Positions 1 through 8,511 of a DNA stretch of 46,797 nt are shown one piece after another. Under the pieces are notes generated by a model. It searched no databases. It was given only the letters and a program-made list of their open reading frames with translations, and was not told where the DNA came from. Positions within the stretch are counted from its first letter, which is position 1. Each line of letters opens with the position of its first letter. Position numbers and translations under genes: made by a program. Source of the stretch: Rhizobium sp. L43 (GTDB lineage Bacteria > Pseudomonadota > Alphaproteobacteria > Rhizobiales > Rhizobiaceae); NCBI RefSeq assembly GCF_002531725.1, contig NZ_NWSQ01000038.1, positions 1-46,797 of the forward strand, written 5' to 3'.

Positions 1-838
1 AGTAAAAGGCCGGCAGCTCGCGCCGCCTCCCAGGGCAGTCTTCAAAACCCGTGCCATGTGGGCCGATCGAGCCGAAGCAAAGGTCTTTTTGTTGGGTTTC
101 AGGAAGTTAGCCCGAGCCAGCACAGGAAACTGGCCAACCAACCCTAATGTCGCCGACCGGACAAAGCCGACAGACGGTGTCGTAAGGGCATCACTTGCAC
201 CGCTCGGTCGACCGCGCGGCAGGGAGACCGCGACTATCAGCAGGATCAAACGAAGCTCCGAAAACTGGAGACATTCGCACATCCCTGTAGCCAAGAGAGA
301 AATGGTGAAGCTTTCGATCCCGCAAAACGTCGAGGGCGATCAAATCGCGAACAGTATTGAATAGGCCCGTCTTTCGCCCGAGCTTCTTTCTTGAGTGGAA
401 GACGCCTCGCGACTTGATCATCGGGCAGTTTCCGCCCCTTCCAGGTCGCCCACGAACGGTAAGCCCGCCAGGGAACGACAAACCTTCCGCAATATTGCTC
501 GGCCCCAAACCGCTCAGGAATGGCGCGGAAGTGTTGCGCGGCTGCCCAGCCGGCGTGGACAAAAGAAACAAAGCCGGTCGCCCGGGCTACAGGGACTCGA
601 TCAACTGACTGCGAACTGCTGAATCTTTTGTTCGCATTGAGGAATCTGCGACACCCACTCTGGCGCTTGCTCGAGTCACCAGCTTGACCGACGACGGCCG
701 CATTCGAGGACGAGTATCATTTCGTCGAACGCTCGTTGCGTGATCGCCCTTGATGAAAAACCCTTTTGCCAGTTCCAACGCCGCGGCCGGACATGGGGCA
801 ACCATTGCCCGATTGACCCCATCTCCAACTTAAGTGGC
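1..838. other. No recognisable gene
   Basis: Several short overlapping reading frames exist on both strands, but none has a recognisable domain or a convincing ribosome binding site. The minus-strand part directly below 839 would be where the next gene after the RRE-like protein should start; two stop codons come at once (TGA at 839 and TAA at 830) and no enzyme family could be recognised beyond them. Confidence 0.4.
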
Positions 839-1111
839 TCAGCTCTCTTCAATGAGCCCACAGCTGGCAAGGGCAGAGACGAAATCGTGAACGTCGCATT
901 TGGTGACGTCATACCGTTCTGATTTAAGCTCGCTCAGTATCCTTGGTAGTGTATGCTCGCCGTCCAGTTTCGAAACCAAACCGGCGACCCAAGGCGGAGG
1001 AGATTGGATGATCTTTCTTGATTTCTGGGATTCCTTCCCGATCCAGATACTCCCGTCCTCGGCTACAAACACCTGATGAGAACGCTTTAATAACGGCTTA
1101 AAGTAGTGCAC
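839..1111 (-). CDS. Small RRE/PqqD-like winged-helix protein (candidate RiPP leader-binding protein)
   Basis: Proposed 90-aa protein starting at a GTG that has GAGG six bases upstream; the frame is open back to 1174. What is seen: a short beta-rich start (residues about 12-25, ending in SIWIGKE), then a helix, an LDG turn near residue 50, HTLPRILSEL and a C-terminal helix closing with ALASCGLIEES. This pattern (dG..LdG..tl..il..L......d....l..L...GLi) is that of RiPP recognition elements, either free-standing or at the N-terminus of TOMM E1-like proteins. Its start overlaps the end of the 51-aa ORF by 14 nt, so translation may be coupled. No ThiF, YcaO or other maturase follows, so it is either an orphan or the surviving N-terminus of a decayed enzyme. 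The family call rests on pattern recognition only. Confidence 0.45.
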   Translation of the reverse strand: MHYFKPLLKRSHQVFVAEDGSIWIGKESQKSRKIIQSPPPWVAGLVSKLDGEHTLPRILSELKSERYDVTKCDVHDFVSALASCGLIEES

Positions 1112-1253
1112 GAGGGACCTCACTCGGTACGAGGGGCGACATCGCAACTGAATTTGCAGCCGGGACAGACACACCGTCGCCCTTGTTGCAGTTTGGCGAC
1201 TTCTTCGCCAATGGCAGAACGCGGTGGACGGTCCGAAACATAATGCCGTTCAT
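1098..1253 (-). CDS. Small peptide ORF with strong Shine-Dalgarno, candidate RiPP precursor
   Basis: A 51-codon ORF beginning MNGIMFRTVHRVLPL and ending in SEVPRALL. It is preceded by GAGGAGGAAAAGAGC, one of the best ribosome binding sites in this part of the window, which is the main reason for listing it. It has one cysteine (residue 22) in NCNKGDG and is rich in Ser, Val and Pro towards the end. It directly precedes and overlaps the RRE-like gene, which is the usual order of a precursor and its leader-binding partner. No known precursor family was recognised. Alternatively it is a leader peptide for translational coupling, or a chance ORF. Confidence 0.4.
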   Translation of the reverse strand: MNGIMFRTVHRVLPLAKKSPNCNKGDGVSVPAANSVAMSPLVPSEVPRALL

Positions 1254-1426
1254 GCTCTTTTCCTCCTCTTCGAGCCTTTCATTGGCCCAACCCATCGCTG
1301 GCGATTTTCATCCCTTAAGGCGGCTTCGGGAGGCCCATACGGTCGTATGAAGCCCACTTCACCTTACGGTCGACTCCGCGACCAATTGCTGACAAACAAA
1401 ACTCCAATCCCTCGGCATGTGGGAGA

Positions 1427-1442
1427 TCCAAAAATCGTGCCA
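1427..1442 (-). promoter_or_regulatory. Near-consensus sigma-54 -24/-12 element
   Basis: Minus strand reads TGGCACGATTTTTGGA. The -24 half is perfect and the spacing is right, but the -12 half is TTGG instead of TTGC. It lies about 175 bases upstream of the small peptide ORF. The same TTGG variant occurs in front of the P450 gene (7805-7820). I found no TGT-N10-ACA NifA site upstream of this one. Confidence 0.33.
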
Positions 1443-2257
1443 GCTGCGAAAAGAGCCTAGGAAAAGTTTTCCTATTTGCTCGGGGCTTAAATGCAACTGC
1501 ATCAACAGCGCCCGAACAATATCGTCGCGTTTCAACAAATCGGCAGCGCCGCATGCGCGCCAATCAACCGCAGACGAGGGAGAAAACTCCGAGCAGCTCC
1601 GGCGGTGTTCTGGTACTTGCGCACCTTCAGGCAGGCCCAAGCAGGACGGGCGGTTCTGGCTCCTCGCTGTTGCAATTGATCTATAACATTGGAGAAATTC
1701 ACAATGAGCAGCCGCGCATGACGAATGTCGGAAATCGATTAAATGCAGTTTGGTCGGGACCATAGCGCCGGCCGGCCTGCGAATGACACAGTGTTGCAAT
1801 GTGCGACCGCGGTCCGCCGCCAAACGCGAGCGGAGGTCGGCACTTCCGCATTTCTCGATTCGATTGACGCGATGTCCATCATTTCGTCTTCTCGGCGTGC
1901 CGCAACGGGAATAAGCCGAGAACGACCTTTTGGGCCCTGCCGCCATGCACGTAGGCAGCGTTCTTCTATTCATATTCTGTTTTGGCGAATCTCGCCGGAA
2001 ACGGTGGACGTGTCGACCGCAGCGGGTAATCGAGAAGCCTGCCAGTGACTGCCAAGCGTGTTACGGTTGCAGCGGAAGGCCGGCCCATGAAGACCGACCA
2101 GAGGTCTCTTCGATCGGTGGGTGCCCGGGCAAGGGCCCTTGCGGTCGATGTCTTCGGGTCGAAGAGAAGGATCTCAGGGTCATCTGGCCTCGAGCAGGGA
2201 TCTATTGCGGTTATCACCTTCGTAATTTGATCGCAGATTACAGCGTCCGAAAAGCGG
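1443..2257. other. No recognisable gene
   Basis: The longest frame here (minus strand, ending at 1359) has an Arg/Ser/Cys-rich composition typical of a non-coding frame and no known motif. No RNA gene, repeat or promoter could be recognised. Confidence 0.4.
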
Positions 2258-3322
2258 TTATTCTGCCACGTCAGGCCGATGCCCAAGCGATTTGTTCACC
2301 TCCGGGATGATCTTGTCTCCCCAGAGCTCGATCTGCCGCAGCATCGTCTTCTGGTCGAAATCTCCCATTTGGGTCTGGATCGCGATCTGGGTTGGTTTCA
2401 AGATATCTATCTCTTCCAGTAGCCGATCGATGACGCGATTGACGCTACCAACCGGCAGGTTCTCGCGCATCGTCTCGAAGGAGAGGTCCTGGCGCGTCGG
2501 TGTTTCATGCAGCAGATAGCCATCCAGGCTTTGCTGGCGGCGCAGAAGCAATACTTCGGAAAGCCGCCGTTGGAAGCGGGCATTATCGAGATAGCTGTTG
2601 ATCTCCGCCTCCTCATCGCTGGCATAGCAGCAGCGCAGCAGTGATATCTTCGCGTCCGAAACATTCTTCCCTTTAGAAATTGCGGCTTCTTCGATGCGTT
2701 CGCGCAACACGCTCAAACTGTCCAAGCCGTCGTGGAATGCTGTGATCAACAGATTGTGTCCCTCACGATAGGCCCGCCCCATGCTGTTTCCGGACGCCGT
2801 AGCGATCCAGATTGGCAGCATTGGCCTCTGGACCGAGCGGACGGAAATCGCTGTCGGGGGTATCTTTTCGAACCGTCCGTCGTGCTCAAAGATCCTCTGA
2901 TTGAGACCCTTGACAAGAATGTCCAAACATTCCGAAAAAACAGCCGGCGCCTCTTCGACATTGACGCCGAAGCGCTCGAACTCAAACTGCTGGTATCCAG
3001 AGCCGACGCCGAGCTCGAGCCGGCCGTTGGAAACGATATCGGCCAATCCAATCTCGGAGAGCAGGCGAAGCGGTTGATAGAGCGGCAACACACAGACGGC
3101 GGTGCCGAGGCGAATGATGCTCGTCAGGGCGGCGCAGTGCGCCACCATCATCAAGGGCGACGGAACCAGGCTGTAATTGTTGAAGTGATGCTCGGCAAAC
3201 CATGCAGTCTGGAAGCCAGCTTGCTCTGAAAGAACTACCTGTTCGATGGAGTTGCGGATGATCTCGTCGGACGATTGATGATAACCGCGCCGCGCGGCCA
3301 GGAGGAACGTTGCAAATTCCAT
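2258..3322 (-). CDS. Luciferase-like (LLM class) flavin-dependent monooxygenase
   Basis: 354-aa protein of the bacterial luciferase superfamily, expected to use reduced FMN and O2 to oxidise an organic substrate. It shows the family's N-terminal strand MEFATFLLAARRGYHQS, the FAEHHF motif (about residues 43-48), a GRLELGVGSGYQ flavin-site segment (about 100-111) and a PIWIATASGNS segment near 170. Length is normal. The ATG is preceded by AAGGAATCATC. It is the last gene of the minus-strand P450-ferredoxin-SnoaL-SDR block and resembles y4vJ of pNGR234a (from memory). The substrate is unknown; it may use reduced flavin from another reductase, as none is encoded here. About 270 nt separate it from the SDR gene. 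Confidence 0.88.
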   Translation of the reverse strand: MEFATFLLAARRGYHQSSDEIIRNSIEQVVLSEQAGFQTAWFAEHHFNNYSLVPSPLMMVAHCAALTSIIRLGTAVCVLPLYQPLRLLSEIGLADIVSNGRLELGVGSGYQQFEFERFGVNVEEAPAVFSECLDILVKGLNQRIFEHDGRFEKIPPTAISVRSVQRPMLPIWIATASGNSMGRAYREGHNLLITAFHDGLDSLSVLRERIEEAAISKGKNVSDAKISLLRCCYASDEEAEINSYLDNARFQRRLSEVLLLRRQQSLDGYLLHETPTRQDLSFETMRENLPVGSVNRVIDRLLEEIDILKPTQIAIQTQMGDFDQKTMLRQIELWGDKIIPEVNKSLGHRPDVAE

Positions 3323-3590
3323 GATGATTCCTTTGCGGCAAATTAGCGATCGGGGTTCGCCAACTAGAAGTGGCGTGTCGGTTATCCGCTCCTCACCCCG
3401 CTCGCCGACACGGCAAACTCAGAAAGCTCGAACGCGGCCGTCTGTTTTGCTTCTCGATGAATGTAGTGCCTCGATCGGGAGCGCTTTGGGAGCATCGTGC
3501 GCCGGAGCTGCTCTCCTACGACATTGTCGGCTCCGATGGAGCCGCAGCCGGCCGTTTGGTGGATAGTCGACGATCATTGTGCAGCCTCCG

Positions 3591-5149
3591 CTAAATGTTT
3601 TGATGAAGTTCGCCGGCAAATGCCGCATCCCCGGCCGAGGTCCACCCGCCGTCAACGTAAAGGGTAGAGCCGGTCACGTACGATGCGTCAGACGATGCAA
3701 GGAAGAACGCTGGTCAGCGACGTCTTCCGGCCGTCCCATCCTTCCCATCGGGATGCGCCGCCTGATTGCTTTCGGATCGACGTGGCCGAGCTTTTCCATC
3801 TTCGCGACGGCAGGCGTGTGTATGTAGCCAGGCGCGACGGTGGCTGTGCGAATGCCAACCGGACCAAGTTCGGCCGCCATGCGTCGCGTCAGGATTTCCA
3901 TGCCCGCTCCGAAAGCATCGTAGGCGTGGCGCGGTGCAAAGGGCAGTAATGTGTTGTTTGGTCCCAGATTTAAGATAAGGTTTCCCCGACGCATTACCTT
4001 GATCGCCTCGCGCGCGCAGGTGAAGGCGCCGGTGAGTGCGGGCTCGATCTCTGTCGGCATTTGTTCGACCTCTAACACATGATAGTTGGCCGCATTATTG
4101 ACGAGGACGTCTAGCCGGCCGAAGTGCCTTCGCAATTCCTCGAACAGCGCCACCACGTTTCGACGGCGATGTCCACGGACCTCGCGATATGCTTGCCACC
4201 GAGGAAATCGGCAAGCTCTGCCGCTGCAGCGCCATCTTTGTCGGCAATTACAAGCGTCGCCGTTTTCCGCAAAGCGGCGCGCAACGGCAGCGCCTATGCA
4301 GTCCGCCCCGCCGATGACAAGCGCAATTCGCGCGGTGGAGTGCTCGGCAGGAGGGAAGAGTTCGGCTCGTGGCGTCCCGGGCACTGGCGGGTGCGCCTCG
4401 CCCGGTTGATTAGACGATCTCCAGCCACCGTCGACGGTCAGCACCGACCCGGTGATGTAACTCGCTTGCGCGCTGGCGAGAAAGCGCACCGCCCGGGCAA
4501 TTTCGTCTGGACGCACCACGCGACCCATTGGCACCCGGCTGCGCACCGCGGCGAGGTCTATCTTGCCCGCGCGTTCAAGTTCCGAAACCATCGGCGTGCG
4601 TACGTACCCAGGTGCTACCGCCGCAACGCGGATGCCGCACGATGCAAACTGCCATGACAGCGATTTCGTGAACGAGATCAGGCCTGCCTTCGAGGCAGCG
4701 TAGGCGTTGCGTTTGGGATTGCCGAGCACGCCTGCCAGCGAGGCGACATTGACGATGACAGCGCCTGAGCCTATCCGTCCCGCTACTTCGCGGGCCATTG
4801 CAATGGGCCCAATCAGATTTACTGCCAAGATGCGTCGGAAGCCGTCGATAGTCGTATCAACGGTCGCAGCCATAGTAGGGCCTATGGCCGCGTTGTTGAC
4901 GAGCACACCGATATGCCCGAATTGTCGTTCGATCCGATCATAAAGCGCAGGGATATCCTCCTCTCGCGAGACATCGAACTCTAGCCCAAGATGGGCGGGC
5001 CCGAGACCACGGGCCAGTTCAAGCACGCCGCTGCCAGGCAGGTCCACGGCGACGACAGTATCCCCGCCTGCGGCAAGAGTGTCCACCAGGGCATGGCCTA
5101 TCCCGCCTGCAGCGCCTGTGATGATGACGATACGTCCGGCTTGTTTCAT
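3591..5149 (-). pseudogene. Tandem short-chain dehydrogenase/reductase, second half frameshifted
   Basis: Two SDR domains read in tandem. Domain 1 (residues about 1-245, from MKQAGRIVIITG) is intact: TGAAGGIG cofactor motif, VNNAAIG, catalytic Ser in VNVASLAG, YAASK active site. Domain 2 has an unusual cofactor motif (IGGADCIG) and lacks the catalytic Ser (NLGPNN) and Lys (YDAFG instead of YxxxK). Three shifts lie in domain 2: near 4250 and near 4160, which compensate and scramble about 30 residues that read VIADKDGAAAAELADFLGG in another frame, and near 3710, where the frame leaves before the normal end (SYVTGSTLYVDGGW, stop at 3591). As it stands the continuous frame stops at 3674. The start is set by AGGGAAC upstream. 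A double SDR is also known from NGR234 (y4vI). The shifts may be sequencing errors; otherwise only domain 1 is likely to work. Confidence 0.75.
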
Positions 5150-5204
5150 GAGATAAAAGTTCCCTGACCAACGTTGACGATCTCGAGGCATGAATCCTAA
5201 TCGA

Positions 5205-5759
5205 TCAAGCCTCACTTTCATCTTCTTGAAGGAATGCAGTCTTCCTAAATGCGTAGACGGGGTCATCGGGACATGATGCTCCGATCGGCTGCCGGCGGCC
5301 GAACTGCTCAGTCTCGGATGCCGCGGCCAAGATCTGCTCCTCGACCAGATCATAGACCACCGTCCGTTCGGCAATTCTCCAATCCCCTCCCTTTTTCAGG
5401 AACAGATCGCAATAGCGGCCGCAGATCAGGGCCTGACTTAGCGTCCCGGCCTTGTCCGGTGCGCGTTGCAGTGCGGCGAAGTAACTTTCGACGGCGGCTT
5501 TTTCCGGGCTGCTGAACTCAATCAGAATGTTCGTGATTTGATGGATGTTGCGCGGTCCCGTCTTAAAGATACCGAGGGCGAACTCGATGAAGCCCTCGGC
5601 CGAACCGGAATAGGCCCCGTGATTGTCACGTGCATCGGGCCAGTAGGAACTGCGCAGCGCCCCTTCATCGGCGCGGTCTATCCCGCGGCAATACCGATAG
5701 AGGCAGTCGCGGATCGCCTCGCGGTCGAGCAATTCGGTAATTTTTTTTTTGTGTTTCAT
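5205..5759 (-). CDS. SnoaL/NTF2-like protein
   Basis: 184-aa protein with the opening typical of SnoaL-like and ring-hydroxylase beta-like folds: LLDREAIRDCLYRYCRGIDRADE, then YWPDARDNHG, and a C-terminal strand GGDWRIAERTVVYD. Members act as small cyclases, isomerases or dehydratases, or as structural subunits; the Tyr/Asp/His set fits a dehydratase-like pocket. It lies 55 nt upstream of the SDR gene and downstream of the ferredoxin gene, so it probably acts on an intermediate of the same oxidative pathway. The coding sequence starts with ten A in a row (5741-5750, codons 4-7 region), a slippage-prone tract. The start codon has only a weak ribosome binding site. Confidence 0.8.
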   Translation of the reverse strand: MKHKKKITELLDREAIRDCLYRYCRGIDRADEGALRSSYWPDARDNHGAYSGSAEGFIEFALGIFKTGPRNIHQITNILIEFSSPEKAAVESYFAALQRAPDKAGTLSQALICGRYCDLFLKKGGDWRIAERTVVYDLVEEQILAAASETEQFGRRQPIGASCPDDPVYAFRKTAFLQEDESEA

Positions 5760-5962
5760 CGCTTATCGCACATCTGATATCGGGGGCGCTTACCAATCCG
5801 GTGACGCAGCCAGCTTTCAACTGCTCGGCTGACGTAAGGAAAACCCTCTCTCTGCTTGGGCATGCATGTAAACAACTGCCCTAGAAGTAGACACCACTGG
5901 GAGAGCTGCGGGTAAGGTGTTTGGACAGCGACGGCGCCGTCATGCACCAGTTACGTTGCGTT

Positions 5963-6217
5963 TCAACCCCCACAATGTTGGTTGAACAAAAGGCGATCAA
6001 GCAACGCATCGGAAGTGCAATCTATCTCCAGCGCACGTTCGGGGCAGGATCGAGCGCCTCGCGATGCGAACAATTCGTCCTTCTCCTCAACATCGATTGC
6101 ACCGGGGAGTATGTATCCCTCGTCGTCAAGATTGAATATTTCGGGCGCTTGGGCCCAACATCTTGCATGACCTTGGCATTTGGCAGTGTGTACTATGATG
6201 CGCATGCGGTACTCCAT
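5963..6217 (-). CDS. Small ferredoxin for the adjacent P450
   Basis: 84-aa ferredoxin of the single-cluster type that serves bacterial P450s. The cluster ligands are in CQGHARC (residues 14-20) and the CP pair in ARSCPERAL (about 58); the His in place of a further Cys in the first motif suggests a [3Fe-4S] cluster. The chosen ATG follows GAGGAGGAAAGAC. It starts 20 nt after the P450 stop codon, so the two are co-transcribed and it is the likely electron donor. No ferredoxin reductase is encoded nearby. A 203-nt gap without a recognisable gene separates it from the SnoaL-like gene. Confidence 0.85.
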   Translation of the reverse strand: MEYRMRIIVHTAKCQGHARCWAQAPEIFNLDDEGYILPGAIDVEEKDELFASRGARSCPERALEIDCTSDALLDRLLFNQHCGG

Positions 6218-6237
6218 GTCTTTCCTCCTCTCAATTA

Positions 6238-7455
6238 TCAGGACCAGTCCAGGATCAGATTCTCCATTCCAAACACGTGGCCACCATAGGTGATGGGCGC
6301 GGTACCATCCTTGATACGGAAGTCAGGAATGCGGGACAGCCACTCCTCCAGGGCGATGACGATCTCCTGCCGGGCAAGGTGTGATCCAAGACAACGATGG
6401 GGACCGTACGCAAAAGCGGTGTGGCGATTGTCTTCTCGTGCCAAATCGATCGTGTTCGGATGCTCGAATTCCGCCGGATCACGATTGGCAATCATTGTGG
6501 CGCAGGAAACGAAGTCCCCCTTACGGATCGGCGCGCCTTCGAAATTGATATCTTTCGTTGCCACACGGATCATCTGCACGGTCGAATAGGCGCGAAGCAA
6601 TTCTTCGGCTGCGAGCACGATTCGATCCGGTTTACTCCGCAGCAATTCCTGTTCTTTGGGATTGCGCGCGAGATAGGCGAGGTCAAAGCCTATCGCCGTT
6701 GCGACCGTGTCCAGTCCGGCGACGAATAGGAGCACGCCAATACCATGGATTTCCTCGTCTCTCAACGCGCGGCCATCGACCTTTGCCTGCACGACCAAGG
6801 TCATGAAATCGTCGGTCGGTTCTTTGCGGCGCATGGCTGCGAGTTCATCGATGAACGCCAGAATCGTCCGGGCGGCTGCGGTTCGTTTGATGCCGTCGCC
6901 GTGAAGCAGGTCCCTCCCCCAGCCCACAAATGTATCGAGGCGCTCATCGGATAAGCCGAGCAAACGGAGGGAGATACTAACCGCAAAAGGAAAGGCGAAG
7001 TCGGTCAAGACGTCGCAGCTTGTGCTCGACGCGGAAATCTTGGAAATCAGCGCAATCGCCCGATCACGGACAGCCGGTTCAAGCTCCATTATCCGCTTGG
7101 GCGAAAGCAGCGGATTGAGTAGCGAGCGAAACACGCTGTGAGCCGGTGGGTCGAGTTCAAGCGGGATCAACGGCCAGTTTTCGCCAAGGGCCGACGCGAA
7201 AAGGCTCCGATGGCTGGAAAAGGTTCCGGTGTCCTGCAGCAATTTGCGTTGGTCCTGGGCGCGCGTAATGACCCAAGTACCTCGTCCATCGCGCGTATTG
7301 CAGGGAGAATAAAAGATCCGCGGCCCATTATGGAGGCAAGCGACAGCTGCGTGCGGATCCCCGTTTGGCATGCGCTCCATGCCGGGCGACGTGAACAGGC
7401 TGAAGTCCTTCACCATTTCGGGAGGGACATGTTCTGGAACCCGAATGGTAACCAC
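6238..7455 (-). CDS. Cytochrome P450 (possibly CYP127 family)
   Basis: 405-aa soluble bacterial P450. Seen: I-helix AGLDT (residues 246-250), ExxR in EELLR (284-288), heme loop FAYGPHRCLG with Cys 355. The frame is open upstream to 7890, but the Arg/Ser-rich extension does not look like protein; the GTG at 7455 follows AGGAGAAAAGCA and gives the normal family length. It heads a minus-strand block with ferredoxin, SnoaL-like protein, SDR and luciferase-like monooxygenase. A NifA site and a sigma-54-like promoter lie upstream, so expression in nitrogen-fixing cells is likely. The order resembles pNGR234a, where the P450 is CYP127A1 (y4vG); this assignment is from memory. Substrate unknown. Confidence 0.88.
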   Translation of the reverse strand: MVTIRVPEHVPPEMVKDFSLFTSPGMERMPNGDPHAAVACLHNGPRIFYSPCNTRDGRGTWVITRAQDQRKLLQDTGTFSSHRSLFASALGENWPLIPLELDPPAHSVFRSLLNPLLSPKRIMELEPAVRDRAIALISKISASSTSCDVLTDFAFPFAVSISLRLLGLSDERLDTFVGWGRDLLHGDGIKRTAAARTILAFIDELAAMRRKEPTDDFMTLVVQAKVDGRALRDEEIHGIGVLLFVAGLDTVATAIGFDLAYLARNPKEQELLRSKPDRIVLAAEELLRAYSTVQMIRVATKDINFEGAPIRKGDFVSCATMIANRDPAEFEHPNTIDLAREDNRHTAFAYGPHRCLGSHLARQEIVIALEEWLSRIPDFRIKDGTAPITYGGHVFGMENLILDWS

Positions 7456-7804
7456 TGCTTTTCTCCTGCCGTCAAAGACCCTTCGCCGAAAACGAATTTT
7501 CCTCGCAGAGGAAACGAGAAAAATCGTGGAGCGCCAGACTACCAACTTCCGCAGCGTGACGCGCCGATAACATGCGATGCAGCGATCAGATCGTCGTGCG
7601 GCTCGAAACTCACGCTGGGTTTTGGCCGAAGTCGAAATTCTTAGATGTCTCGCCCGGCTTGCCGGTCGACATCCGAATTTCACGAGGTTCCTCTCTTTCG
7701 GTGGAATGCGATCTGAGCAAAACATACATTTTGATTTCATTCGCTCCATGGCGGCCACCAAAGAATGAGTACCGGCCGACAGCTCTTGCCGCCCCGCAAG
7801 AACT

Positions 7805-7820
7805 TCCAAGGTTCGTGCCA
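7805..7820 (-). promoter_or_regulatory. Near-consensus sigma-54 promoter of the P450 block
   Basis: Minus strand reads TGGCACGAACCTTGGA: perfect -24 half and correct spacing, but TTGG for TTGC at -12. A TGT-N10-ACA site lies about 91-106 bases upstream, the usual distance for NifA activation. The transcript would have a leader of about 340 nt before the GTG at 7455. Confidence 0.6.
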
Positions 7821-7910
7821 ATTTGATTGATTTGGCCGGCAAAAAGTTTTTTTGATTGCTTTCCCAGCTATTTAGCTTGAGCCAGAACAAAGATTGGCTG
7901 CTCAGGCCCG

Positions 7911-7926
7911 TGTCGCGTATCTAACA
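7911..7926 (-). promoter_or_regulatory. NifA upstream activator sequence (P450 block)
   Basis: TGTCGCGTATCTAACA fits TGT-N4-T-N5-ACA exactly. Because the site is symmetric it could act in either direction; the sigma-54-like element at 7805-7820 points to the P450 block. Confidence 0.65.
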
Positions 7927-8370
7927 AAATCCGACATCAGGTGTCGGATACCATTTATTCAAGCGCGACTAATTTTCCGGCCACCACAGCCGGCAGTCAG
8001 AGACCTGCAGCGCGATGCATAACGATGCGCTGATGTACAGCGATGCAGTGGGATAGCTTGAGGGTGTGGTAGCTTTGAATTGCGGCATCGAGCTAAGCGG
8101 CCGAATTCCGGGGAACAGCTCGACGCGTGCAACTCCTCTGTCCTAGGATATCAGTTCTACCAGCCCCGACGACGCCACCCTGAGAGGACATCGCGGCGGC
8201 AATTTGCCGATTGGGTGTTGCCCAACAGCAATGGAATGGTGGCCTTTGCCGTCAGCCGAAACGGGAGGCGATGCCGCAGAAAGCCCGCCCAGCCGGCGGG
8301 GCGAAGATGCCGTCCGAATAAAATGCACAAGCGGCCCTGCCTCGCACGGCAAGAGCGTAGGTATGAAGAC

Positions 8371-8384
8371 TTGATCTGGATCAA
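8371..8384 (+). promoter_or_regulatory. FNR/FixK box (distal anaerobox of fnrN)
   Basis: TTGATCTGGATCAA is a perfect TTGAT-N4-ATCAA palindrome. It is centred 32 bp upstream of a second perfect box. In R. leguminosarum fnrN the distal box at -44.5 activates transcription. Confidence 0.85.
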
Positions 8385-8402
8385 ATCGCAATCCCAATGA
8401 AA

Positions 8403-8416
8403 TTGATAGGCATCAA
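8403..8416 (+). promoter_or_regulatory. FNR/FixK box (proximal anaerobox of fnrN)
   Basis: TTGATAGGCATCAA, a second perfect box. If spaced as in R. leguminosarum (-12.5), transcription would start near 8422 and this box would cover the promoter and give autorepression. Confidence 0.85.
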
Positions 8417-8511
8417 AGACGCGCTGGAAGAAATCGGGATAGCCGAAGTCGCAACGACCGCGTAGTCGTCTCGGCATGCCCGGCATATGCGGTTTTCGAA
8501 GGGATCAGGAC

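Noticed and set aside
1359..1973. A 204-codon minus-strand frame
   Set aside because: Composition rich in Arg, Ser, Cys and His, no known motif, no ribosome binding site; probably a chance frame in decayed DNA.
6238..7890. A 550-codon frame for the P450
   Set aside because: The part above 7455 is Arg/Ser-rich and does not look like protein, and it overlaps the sigma-54-like promoter. The GTG at 7455 has a good ribosome binding site and gives normal P450 length.
8080..8400. ORF upstream of fnrN
   Set aside because: It overlaps the distal FNR box, has non-coding-like composition and no known motif.
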